From assembly GCF_902506205.1 (NCBI RefSeq), contig NZ_LR732816.1, positions 2,864,993-2,928,992 on the forward strand: a DNA stretch of 64,000 nt, in the 5' to 3' direction. A program made the position numbers and the translations under genes. Positions within the stretch are counted from its first letter, which is position 1. Every line of letters starts with the position of its first letter. This stretch comes from Brevundimonas sp. G8 (GTDB taxonomy: Bacteria; Pseudomonadota; Alphaproteobacteria; Caulobacterales; Caulobacteraceae). Under the pieces are notes generated by a model that was not told the origin of the DNA, searched no databases, and saw only the letters and a list, made by a program, of their open reading frames with translations. This document shows positions 1 through 6,514 of the stretch, piece after piece.

Positions 1-1
1 C

Positions 2-859
2 GCCGGCGGGGGCTATGCCGATCTCTACAACATCCATCGCTGGACCTTGGGCTTTGCGGGCGACAATGCCGCCGGCGCCCAGTACCGCGAGTTGGCTGAC
101 AAGATCACCGAGGCCCTGGCCTTCATGGAGGCGGTCGGCGTCACGCCCGAAACTCACCCGGACCTGAGTCGGGTCGAAGTGTTCACCAGCCATGAAGCCC
201 TGCTGCTGAACGTCGAGAGTGCCCTGACACGTCTGGACGGCGGATCGGGCGAATGGTTCGACACCTCGGCGCACATGCTGTGGATCGGCGAGCGCACGCG
301 TCAGCTTGATGGATCGCACGTGGAGTTCATGAAGGGGATCAAGAACCCTATCGGTGTGAAGTGTGGGCCGACCATGACGTCCGACGACCTTCTGCCGCTG
401 ATCGACGCGCTGAACCCCGATAACATTTCGGGCCGTCTGACGCTGATCGGTCGCTTCGGTCACGACAAGGTGGGCGAACGTCTGCCCAAGCTGATGCGGG
501 AAGTGAAGGCGTCTGGCCGCAAGGTCATCTGGTCGATCGACCCGATGCACGGCAATACGCTGAAGGCCGGAAACGGCTACAAGACCCGGCCGTTCGACCG
601 GATCCTGGGCGAGGTGCGGACCTTCATCGACGTGGCCGAGGCGGAAGGGGTTCACCCCGGCGGCGTCCACCTGGAAATGACCGGCCAGAACGTCACAGAA
701 TGCATCGGCGGCGCCCAGGCGGTGACCGAGGACGACCTGTCCAACCGCTATCACACCCATTGCGATCCGCGCCTGAACGCCGACCAGGCGCTGGAGTTGG
801 CTTTCCTGGTGGCTGAGCGCCTCAAGGCGGGACGGGTCGCGCAGTCGGCGGCGGCCTAG
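2..859 (+). CDS. Class II DAHP synthase, 3' part (5' end outside window)
   Basis: This is the C-terminal 285 residues of a type II (plant/AroG-Mtb-like) 3-deoxy-D-arabino-heptulosonate-7-phosphate synthase, which joins phosphoenolpyruvate and erythrose 4-phosphate in the first shikimate-pathway step. The frame is open from base 2, so the start lies upstream; an in-frame TTG at 47 is not the real start. Family metal ligands are visible: His in DPMHGNT, Glu in [12 protein letters not shown] and Asp in [19 protein letters not shown] is another family signature. It precedes the prephenate dehydratase on the same strand by 91 bp, which fits an aromatic amino acid cluster. Family identity is certain; only about 60% of the protein is visible. 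Confidence 0.95.
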   Translation, partial: AGGGYADLYNIHRWTLGFAGDNAAGAQYRELADKITEALAFMEAVGVTPETHPDLSRVEVFTSHEALLLNVESALTRLDGGSGEWFDTSAHMLWIGERTRQLDGSHVEFMKGIKNPIGVKCGPTMTSDDLLPLIDALNPDNISGRLTLIGRFGHDKVGERLPKLMREVKASGRKVIWSIDPMHGNTLKAGNGYKTRPFDRILGEVRTFIDVAEAEGVHPGGVHLEMTGQNVTECIGGAQAVTEDDLSNRYHTHCDPRLNADQALELAFLVAERLKAGRVAQSAAA

Positions 860-950
860 CCGCCGTCAGCGCCCCAAATGCGGGCCGATCCGGTCATGGT
901 GACGCCATCTCTGCAGCGCCAGATCGAACCGATTTCGAAGGTAGTGATCA

Positions 951-1526
951 ATGGAAGTTGCGGCCCAGATTGACGACAAGCCCGGTCGGGTCGCCTATCA
1001 GGGCGCGCCCGGCTCGTTCAGCCACGAGGCCTGTCTGGCCTTGCGGCCATGGGACGAGGCGGTGGCGTTCGAGACCTTCGCCCAGGCTCTGGATGCGCTC
1101 AGGGTCGGTAACTGCGGTTGCGCCCTGATCCCTGTCGAGAACTCGACCATCGGCGTTGTTGAGCCGGCGGCGACGTTGGTGGGCGGGCTTGGCGTGGAGC
1201 CGGTCGCCGAGGTTTGGCGGCCCATCCGTCATGCGCTAATGGCGACGCCGGGGGCGCGGCTGTCGGATATCAAGACGGTCGAGAGCCACCCCATCGCCCT
1301 GGCTCAGTGCAAAGGCACGCTGGCCGGCCTGAACGTCGAGGTGATCGAGCATTTCGACACCGCTGGCGCGGCGCGCGATGTCGCTGAAGCGGGCGATCCG
1401 ACGCGAGCCGCCATCGCCCCGGTCGGCGCGGCCGAGGTCTATGGCCTGTCGATCCTGCGCAACGACTTGCAGGATTCCAGCGATAATCAGACGCGTTTTG
1501 TCCTGTTGAGCTTCCCTGAGGGTTGA
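951..1526 (+). CDS. pheA: Prephenate dehydratase, catalytic domain only (no ACT domain)
   Basis: The product converts prephenate to phenylpyruvate, the committed step of phenylalanine synthesis. The 191 residues carry the two-lobed dehydratase fold: YQGAPGSFSHEA near the N-terminus, PVENSTIGVV at about residues 61-70, and the catalytic TRF motif within NQTRFVLL close to the C-terminus. Ordinary bacterial enzymes run to about 270-290 residues because an ACT domain senses phenylalanine. Here the protein stops about seven residues after TRF, and no ACT-like sequence follows in any frame, so feedback control must occur elsewhere. The ATG has a fair ribosome site (GAAGG). A chorismate mutase-domain gene follows after 281 bp. 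Confidence 0.93.
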   Translation: MEVAAQIDDKPGRVAYQGAPGSFSHEACLALRPWDEAVAFETFAQALDALRVGNCGCALIPVENSTIGVVEPAATLVGGLGVEPVAEVWRPIRHALMATPGARLSDIKTVESHPIALAQCKGTLAGLNVEVIEHFDTAGAARDVAEAGDPTRAAIAPVGAAEVYGLSILRNDLQDSSDNQTRFVLLSFPEG

Positions 1527-1559
1527 CGGCGCACGGTCTTTGCGTCCTTAAGACCTGCA

Positions 1560-1578
1560 CGGATCGCAAAACGATCCG
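1560..1578 (+). other. Perfect 7-bp hairpin after pheA
   Basis: CGGATCG and CGATCCG flank a five-base CAAAA loop, 34 bp after the pheA stop and just before the leader ORF. No T-run follows, so it is not a standard terminator. It could end the pheA message, form the 5' end of the leader transcript, or be an operator. Confidence 0.35.
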
Positions 1579-1596
1579 CATAACCGGAACCGGACC

Positions 1597-1698
1597 ATGT
1601 CCCGCCAGCGCGCTCTTTCTGTTTCTTCCGACCGTTCGCGCGCGGTTTCCGGCCTCTATTTTGGCTACGGCTTTTACGGCTTTCGATACGCCGGCTGA
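1597..1698 (+). CDS. Tyr/Phe-rich leader peptide upstream of the chorismate mutase gene
   Basis: A 33-codon ORF ends in a cluster of aromatic residues: residues 20-33 read LYFGYGFYGFRYAG, with four Tyr and three Phe within 11 codons. All three Phe codons are TTT, which is uncommon in this GC-rich genome. It lies on the coding strand 109 bp before a chorismate mutase-domain gene, whose reaction feeds both Tyr and Phe synthesis. This is the hallmark of a ribosome-mediated attenuation leader. The upstream Shine-Dalgarno is weak (GGA a few bases before ATG). The leader role is inferred from composition and position; the hairpins after it support it. Confidence 0.75.
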   Translation: MSRQRALSVSSDRSRAVSGLYFGYGFYGFRYAG

Positions 1699-1766
1699 GG
1701 CGTCGGGCGCACTCCGTCCCTGACAGTCTCACCGGCGACCGCTCTGAACCAGAGCGGCTGTTCGCC
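1684..1766 (+). promoter_or_regulatory. Candidate attenuator hairpins after the Tyr/Phe leader
   Basis: The strongest hairpin has a perfect 7-bp stem, CCGCTCT (1739-1745) with AGAGCGG (1751-1757), and can extend through GGCGA (1734-1738) with TCGCC (1762-1766). A competing pairing joins CGCCGG (1689-1694, the last leader codons) to CCGGCG (1732-1737), and the two overlap at 1734-1737. A third small hairpin spans the leader stop (ACGCC 1688-1692 with GGCGT 1699-1703). A ribosome stalled in the Tyr/Phe codons would change which stem forms. No U-run follows the strong stem, so control could be Rho-dependent or translational. The mechanism is inferred. Confidence 0.5.
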
Positions 1767-1807
1767 CCTGCACATATCGAAATTCAGAATGCCGAAAGCC
1801 CAATCCC

Positions 1808-2566
1808 ATGCCCAATTCCAACGTCCAGCAAGTGTGGCCTGACATGGTCGACCTGACGCCCGAGCAGCAGGCGCTCGCCGCCCTGCGCGCCGAAATCGAC
1901 AGCATCGACGACCAGATTCTTGCCCTGTTCGAGCAGCGCCTGGCCGTCGCCGCCACCGTCGGCCGCGCCAAGGATGCGCCCAGCGGACCGCATACCAAGC
2001 TGCGTCCCGACCGGGAGCAGACCGTGCTTTCGCGCATGCTGACGCAGGCCCAGCCCGAGAACGCCGAGGCGGTCGAGCATCTGTGGCGCGAAATCGTCGG
2101 CTGGGGCCTGGCGCGCCAGGGCCGTCTCCAGGTCCAAGTCTGGGCGCCGATCGAGCCGACCCGCGCCTATGACGGCGCCCGCCTGCGCTTCGGCGCCGCC
2201 GCCGACATCAGGATGGTGCGCGATCCGCAAAAGGCTCTGGCCTTCGCCGCCGAAGGGCACGGGATCGCGGTGCTGGCGATCAACACCGAGGACGCCTGGT
2301 GGATGGGCCTGCGTCGCGAATGGTCGATGCTCAGCGTGTTCGACGGTTACGGCGGCGAGACGCCGACGTCTCTGGCCGTGGGCAAGATAGATCCGCCGGC
2401 CTTGCCCAAGGGGCGTCGGGTCGTGGTGACGGCCGGTGGGGACGCAGGCGATGGCGGCGGCGCGCGGCGCTGGGGGCTGAATACGCATCACGGCTGGACC
2501 ATCGCCCTGACTGACGCCGCCTTGGCGCCGGGCGATGCCGAGGGCTGCGTCGGCGCGATCGGCTGA
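1808..2566 (+). CDS. AroQ-type chorismate mutase-domain protein with a ~160-residue C-terminal extension
   Basis: Residues about 15-95 form an AroQ all-helical chorismate mutase domain (chorismate to prephenate). The family's active-site pattern is present: Arg in LAALRAEID, Arg in FEQRLAVA, Lys in GRAKD, and the R-x2-D-R-E series in LRPDREQ. The remaining ~160 residues are not a domain I can name; a stretch with IAVLAINTEDAWW and then TPTSLAVGKI is reminiscent of the second lobe of prephenate dehydratase, with TRF replaced by TSL. The ATG at 1808 lacks a clear ribosome site; ATG 1844 is an alternative. The gene follows pheA and the Tyr/Phe leader and ends at a strong terminator. Confidence 0.85.
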   Translation: MPNSNVQQVWPDMVDLTPEQQALAALRAEIDSIDDQILALFEQRLAVAATVGRAKDAPSGPHTKLRPDREQTVLSRMLTQAQPENAEAVEHLWREIVGWGLARQGRLQVQVWAPIEPTRAYDGARLRFGAAADIRMVRDPQKALAFAAEGHGIAVLAINTEDAWWMGLRREWSMLSVFDGYGGETPTSLAVGKIDPPALPKGRRVVVTAGGDAGDGGGARRWGLNTHHGWTIALTDAALAPGDAEGCVGAIG

Positions 2567-2575
2567 TCCAGAAAG

Positions 2576-2607
2576 GGCTGCATCCGGCGAACGGATGCAG
2601 CCTTTTT
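2576..2607 (+). terminator. Rho-independent terminator
   Basis: An 11-bp perfect stem (GGCTGCATCCG with CGGATGCAGCC) around a GCGAA loop is followed by TTTTT, 9 bp after the chorismate mutase stop. It lies between convergent genes, and a short A-run on the other side may let it also serve panC. Confidence 0.93.
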
Positions 2608-2611
2608 CGTT

Positions 2612-3472
2612 TCAGACGGCCATATTGTCGATCAGCCGCGTCTTGCCCAGCCAAGCGGCGGTCAGGATGCGGGCGGGCGCGTCGACAATGTCGTTGCGGA
2701 ACGGCGTAAGATCCTCGGCGTGGCGGATGACGACGTAGTCGACGCGCTCAAATCCGGCTTTCAGGATGGCGGCATAGGCTTCGCGCTCGACGCCGGGCAG
2801 GGGGCGACCGCTGGCGGCCTGGACGCCGGCCTCAGCCAGGATGCCGTTCAGACGCCGCGCGGTCTCAAGCTCTGTCTCGGTCAGGTAGCCGTTGCGCGAG
2901 GACAGAGCCAGGCCCCAGCCGTCGCGTTCGGTCGGCGCGCCAACGATCTCGACCGGAAGGTCCAGATCTCGCACGAAGCGGCGGATGACCATCAACTGTT
3001 GATAGTCCTTCTCGCCGAAGACGGCGACGTCAGGCTGCACCTGATTGAACAGCTTGGTGACGATCAGGGCGACGCCACCGAACATCTGAGGCCGGAAATC
3101 GCCCTCCAGGCCCAGGGCGGGGCCGGCCATGGCGATGCTGGTCGCGAAGCCGTCGGGATACATTTCCTCGGCCGAGGGGGCGAACATCAGGTGACAGCCG
3201 GCGCCGGCTAGGAGACGCGCGTCCTCTTCCTGTTGCCGGGGATATTTGCCCAGGTCTTCGTGCGCGGCGAACTGGGTCGGATTGACGAAGTTGGAGGCGA
3301 CGACGCGGTCGGCGCGGCGCGCGGCCTCGCGCACCAGCGTCAGGTGGCCTTCATGCAGGGCGCCCATGGTCGGAACCATGCCGACGCTCAGGCCTTGTCG
3401 TTTCCAGTCCCGGATGATCGCACGCAGTTCGGCGACGGTGCGGACGACGGGGAGGGGGGCGGCGTCTATCAT
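2612..3472 (-). CDS. panC: Pantothenate synthetase
   Basis: The enzyme condenses pantoate and beta-alanine with ATP in the last step of pantothenate (vitamin B5, coenzyme A) synthesis. Family signatures are clear: the HxGH-type nucleotide motif in VPTMGALHEGHL, then NPTQFAAHEDLGKYPR, KLFNQVQPDVAVFGEKDYQQ and the KMSKS-like ALSSRNGYL. The length of 286 residues is normal. The frame stays open far upstream to 5314, but that extension is antisense to other genes; family alignment places the start at ATG 3472 (MIDAAPLPVV). It is convergent with the chorismate mutase gene and divergent from the SPOR lipoprotein. panB is not in the window. Confidence 0.97.
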   Translation of the reverse strand: MIDAAPLPVVRTVAELRAIIRDWKRQGLSVGMVPTMGALHEGHLTLVREAARRADRVVASNFVNPTQFAAHEDLGKYPRQQEEDARLLAGAGCHLMFAPSAEEMYPDGFATSIAMAGPALGLEGDFRPQMFGGVALIVTKLFNQVQPDVAVFGEKDYQQLMVIRRFVRDLDLPVEIVGAPTERDGWGLALSSRNGYLTETELETARRLNGILAEAGVQAASGRPLPGVEREAYAAILKAGFERVDYVVIRHAEDLTPFRNDIVDAPARILTAAWLGKTRLIDNMAV

Positions 3473-3547
3473 TATGAAGCGATTAACCTTTCCGCTTAAG
3501 CCTGTTGATGCACCAGACCGCAAAGTCTGGGCTCTAGGGTCGTGCTT

Positions 3548-4216
3548 ATGACGCCCGCAGAAGCGACCCGTCCAGTTCTGATCGCCTTGGCCTGCGCCAG
3601 TGGCTTGGCCGTGGCCGGCTGCGGCGCGGTGGACAGCAATCCGCATCGCTTCAGCGCGATGGCCGAGAACGTCGCCGCGATCGACATTCCGTTGAAGCCC
3701 GACAGCCCACGCCGAGCTGCCGAACAAGCTGGCCTGCGTCCCGCCCGGTTTACGCCGGTCAAGGTCGCCGTGATGGACCCGCACGCCATGTGGGATGCGC
3801 GTGACGTCCAGGCCGGCATTCGTCACGAGGTTGAGGATACGGGTTTGCGCGACGCTGTCATCCGCGTCACCCAGCCCGTGGTCCAGGCGGCGGCGCCCGC
3901 CGTCGCCAAGGCGGTGGCGGACGAGGCGGTCGCGCGGATCCATGCGCCCCTGTTGCGTCCCGCCAGTCTGAACATCCCGATTGAAGGACGGACGATCCAG
4001 CTCGGTGCCTATTCCAGTCCCGCCGGCGCGCAACAGGCGTGGGCGCGGTTGGGGGCCAGGTCCGATCTGGCGGGCCTGTCGCCGGTGTTCGAGACGGTTC
4101 AGGTCAACGGCCGCAGCCTGACGCGGCTGAAGGTCGGACCGGTCTCGACCGAGACCGCCGCCGCCGTATGCCGATCCGCCGATGTCGCGGACGCATGGTG
4201 CGCGCGCAACAGCTGA
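3548..4216 (+). CDS. SPOR-domain lipoprotein
   Basis: The 222-residue product starts with a lipoprotein signal (hydrophobic segment then AVAGCG, lipobox Cys near residue 25), predicting an envelope-anchored protein. The C-terminal ~75 residues, from IQLGAYSSPAGAQQAW to VCRSADVADAWCA, match the SPOR fold that binds glycan strands stripped of stem peptides at division sites. The middle is Ala/Val-rich and not recognised. Start ATG 3548 was preferred to a GTG two codons upstream. It sits just before mipZ, so a role at the septum is plausible, though that is inferred from domain and context. Confidence 0.8.
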   Translation: MTPAEATRPVLIALACASGLAVAGCGAVDSNPHRFSAMAENVAAIDIPLKPDSPRRAAEQAGLRPARFTPVKVAVMDPHAMWDARDVQAGIRHEVEDTGLRDAVIRVTQPVVQAAAPAVAKAVADEAVARIHAPLLRPASLNIPIEGRTIQLGAYSSPAGAQQAWARLGARSDLAGLSPVFETVQVNGRSLTRLKVGPVSTETAAAVCRSADVADAWCARNS

Positions 4217-4345
4217 GGACCGCCCGCTCGCCGTCCACAGGTCTGCGTTAAGGTTCCGTTGACGTTTGCGGCGTTGAGGCCGAGTCTCGCCGGACCTAGG
4301 ACCGCGCAGTTTGAGTCGCGTGGTCGGCACAGAGGATTCCCTCGA

Positions 4346-5182
4346 ATGACGCAGCCGCATGTGATCGTCCTCGGCAACGAAAAGGGCGGGGCGGGCAAGT
4401 CCACCCTGGCCATCCATATCGTGACAGGCATGCTGCATGCCGGTCGGACGGTGGCGATCATCGACCTGGACCTGCGCCAGCGGTCGATGCAGCGATTCTT
4501 CCACAATCGCCTGGCCTGGCTGGCCGCGAATGGACAGACGCTGCCTCAGCCCTTCATCCCCGATATGGGCGACGGCAAGGCCCTGGCCAAGGCGGATGTC
4601 GCCGAACAGATCGCCGTGTTCGAGCGCGCTTTCGACGAGGCGGCGGCTCAGGGTGTGGATTGCATCCTGATCGATACGCCTGGCGGGGATACGGCCGTTT
4701 CGAACGCGGCACACGCCCGCGCCGACCAGATCGTGACGCCGATGAACGACAGTTTCGTCGATTTCGACCTCTTGGGCGACGTCGATCCGGTGACGCTGGA
4801 TCTGCTGAAACCGTCGATCTATTCCGAGAGCGTCTGGGAGGCGCGCAAGCAGCGGGCCATCGCCCAGGGGCGTCACGCCACCATCGACTGGCTGGTGGTC
4901 ACCAACCGCTTGGCTGTCGCAGAGGCGCGCAACCGCAAGCGTCTGGAAGAGCGGATGAACAAGCTGGCCAAGCGCGTCGGCTTCCGCGTCGGACCGGGCC
5001 TGCGCGACCGGGTGATCTATCGCGAGTTGTTCCCGTTCGGCCTGACAGTGGCGGACCTGTCCAACGATATCCGGCCGGTGGCGGTGTCGCTGGCCCACGT
5101 CGCCGCGCGCCAGGAAATGCGCAACCTGATGAAGGCCATGGGGCTGGAACAGGCGCTCAGCCCTTTGGACGTGGCGGCCTGA
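4346..5182 (+). CDS. mipZ: MipZ, division-plane positioning ATPase
   Basis: This ParA/MinD-superfamily ATPase forms a gradient from the poles with ParB and inhibits FtsZ assembly away from midcell in Caulobacter and relatives. The deviant Walker A motif NEKGGAGKST is at residues 11-20, Walker B-like ILIDTPGGD near 109-117, followed by TPMNDSFVDFDLLG and GLRDRVIYRELFPFGL, which are characteristic of MipZ rather than other ParA proteins. Length 278 is typical. The frame is open back to 4259, but homology places the start at ATG 4346. The DnaJ-like gene follows after 7 bp, probably in one operon. Confidence 0.95.
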   Translation: MTQPHVIVLGNEKGGAGKSTLAIHIVTGMLHAGRTVAIIDLDLRQRSMQRFFHNRLAWLAANGQTLPQPFIPDMGDGKALAKADVAEQIAVFERAFDEAAAQGVDCILIDTPGGDTAVSNAAHARADQIVTPMNDSFVDFDLLGDVDPVTLDLLKPSIYSESVWEARKQRAIAQGRHATIDWLVVTNRLAVAEARNRKRLEERMNKLAKRVGFRVGPGLRDRVIYRELFPFGLTVADLSNDIRPVAVSLAHVAARQEMRNLMKAMGLEQALSPLDVAA

Positions 5183-5189
5183 TTTCTCC

Positions 5190-5618
5190 ATGGGCCTGAT
5201 TTGGCTGGCCTTGGCGGCGATCGCCGTCTGGGCGCTGGTGCGACTTGGGCGACAGACCGAGCGACGCGGACGGGCGCATTGGCGTGTGACTGCGACCCTG
5301 CTGGGGGCGGTCATGCTGGCCGGCGCCGCCCTGGCGGCGTTTCGTGGGTCGTGGCTGACGGCTGCCGCTCTGGCGGGAGCGGGCCTCTATCTGGCCTGGT
5401 CGTCGCGTATCCGGCCCGTGATCCGATCTGAACCGATCAGCGAAGCAGATGCGCGCGCCGTGCTGGGCGTCAGGCCAGGCGCGAGCGAGGCCGAAGTTCG
5501 CGCGGCGTGGAAGCGGGCCATGGCGCGCGCCCACCCGGACCAAGGCGGCACCGAAGGCCTGGCCATTCGCGTCAATGCGGCGCGGGATCGACTATTGAGA
5601 AAAACGGGACGCCTCTAA
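5190..5618 (+). CDS. Small membrane protein with C-terminal J domain
   Basis: The 142-residue protein has hydrophobic segments at about residues 1-18 and 33-70, then a DnaJ-type domain from about 83 (SEADARAVLGVRPGASEAEV) with the essential HPD triplet at 115-117. J domains stimulate Hsp70 (DnaK) ATPase activity; a membrane-anchored form resembles Tim14/Pam18 and DjlA-like proteins and would recruit DnaK to the inner membrane. It lies 7 bp after mipZ and probably shares its transcript. The substrate cannot be deduced. Confidence 0.88.
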   Translation: MGLIWLALAAIAVWALVRLGRQTERRGRAHWRVTATLLGAVMLAGAALAAFRGSWLTAAALAGAGLYLAWSSRIRPVIRSEPISEADARAVLGVRPGASEAEVRAAWKRAMARAHPDQGGTEGLAIRVNAARDRLLRKTGRL

Positions 5619-5651
5619 GCCAATCCTCGGCGCGAACGGATCACTGACGTG

Positions 5652-5696
5652 GTGCTATTATCTAGCACAGTCACGAAATCAGAAACAGAAACTGTT
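5652..5696. promoter_or_regulatory. Two short palindromes upstream of the YceI gene
   Basis: GTGCTA-TTATC-TAGCAC (5652-5668) and AACAG-AAA-CTGTT (5684-5696) lie within 45 bp in the leader of the YceI lipoprotein gene, in a locally AT-rich stretch. Neither has a T-run. They look like operator sites for a dimeric regulator; the regulator is unknown. Confidence 0.4.
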
Positions 5697-5753
5697 GCAA
5701 AACAAATCCAGCCGATCTAGAGCGGGTCGTCATTTGTTGAACGGAGTTTCTGG

Positions 5754-6449
5754 ATGAAGATCGCATATATCGCGGCATTGTCGGCCTTGGCTTTGCTGGC
5801 GGCCTGCAACAAGCCGGGCGAGGCGCCCGCTGCGCCAGCCGCCCAAGCGGAAGCGCCTGTGACCCTGAAAGCTCCGGCCGGCGTCTACGTCTTGGACCCG
5901 ACCCACGCGACGCTGCAGTGGTCGCTGCTGCACAACACGATCTCTCATTACACGGCGCGATTCGACAAGGTCGAGGCCGAGCTGTCGCTGGACCCTGCGA
6001 ACCTGGAAAACTCGAGGATCACGGCGACCATTGCCCCGACTTCGGTCAGCGCCGCCTATCCTGCGGATTATCAGGCGTCGCACGGTGGCTCAGGCTTCAC
6101 CAGCTGGGACGACGACATCGCGAATAGTCCCAACTTCCTCAACGCCAAAAGCTTCCCGACCATCAGCTTCGCCTCGACGGCCGTCGAGAAGACAGGCGCG
6201 CGGACGGCCAAGGTAACCGGCAACCTGACCTTCCTGGGTCAGACCCATCCGGTAACGCTGGACGCCACATTCAATGGCGAGATCGAGCGTCATCCCTTTG
6301 CTCAGGTTCCTGCCGTCGGTTTCGCGGCCGAGGGCAAGTTCAAGCGCTCAGACTTCGGCATGGCGGTCGGCCCCGTGGGCGATGAGGTGACGATCCGCTT
6401 CGACGGCGAGTTCATCCAGAGGGCCGCGCCGGCCGCTCCGGCGAACTGA
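5754..6449 (+). CDS. YceI-family lipoprotein
   Basis: The 231-residue product has a lipoprotein signal (ALALLAACNK, Cys near residue 19), a Pro/Ala-rich linker, and a YceI domain from about residue 42 (GVYVLDPTHATLQWSLLH) to the C-terminus. YceI proteins are lipocalin-like beta barrels that bind polyisoprenoid-type lipids. The characteristic TISFASTAVEKTG and VTGNLTFLGQTHPVTLDATFNG stretches are present. It has its own promoter region with two palindromes and a strong terminator, and precedes a cytochrome b561 gene that carries a second YceI domain. The ligand, possibly a quinone-like lipid, is inferred. Confidence 0.93.
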   Translation: MKIAYIAALSALALLAACNKPGEAPAAPAAQAEAPVTLKAPAGVYVLDPTHATLQWSLLHNTISHYTARFDKVEAELSLDPANLENSRITATIAPTSVSAAYPADYQASHGGSGFTSWDDDIANSPNFLNAKSFPTISFASTAVEKTGARTAKVTGNLTFLGQTHPVTLDATFNGEIERHPFAQVPAVGFAAEGKFKRSDFGMAVGPVGDEVTIRFDGEFIQRAAPAAPAN

Positions 6450-6460
6450 CAAGACCCAAA

Positions 6461-6490
6461 GGGCGGCGGATCGATCCGCCGCCCTTTTTT
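6461..6490 (+). terminator. Rho-independent terminator after the YceI gene
   Basis: A self-complementary GGGCGGCGGATC/GATCCGCCGCCC stem (6461-6484) is followed by six T residues, 11 bp after the YceI stop codon. Confidence 0.93.
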
Positions 6491-6514
6491 GTAATCAAAC
6501 GATCAGAAGTCTTC

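Noticed and set aside
1523..1723. 66-residue ORF after pheA as a missing ACT domain by frameshift
   Set aside because: Its translation shows no ACT motif (no GALA/ESRP-type sequence), and the Tyr/Phe leader frame explains the region better.
3484..3500. TTAA-N9-TTAA near the panC/SPOR divergent promoter as a CtrA site
   Set aside because: CtrA sites need a 7-base spacer; here it is 9.
3473..5314. Long upstream extension of the panC frame (about 614 residues)
   Set aside because: It is antisense to the SPOR, mipZ and DnaJ genes and has no recognisable domain; the family start is at 3472.
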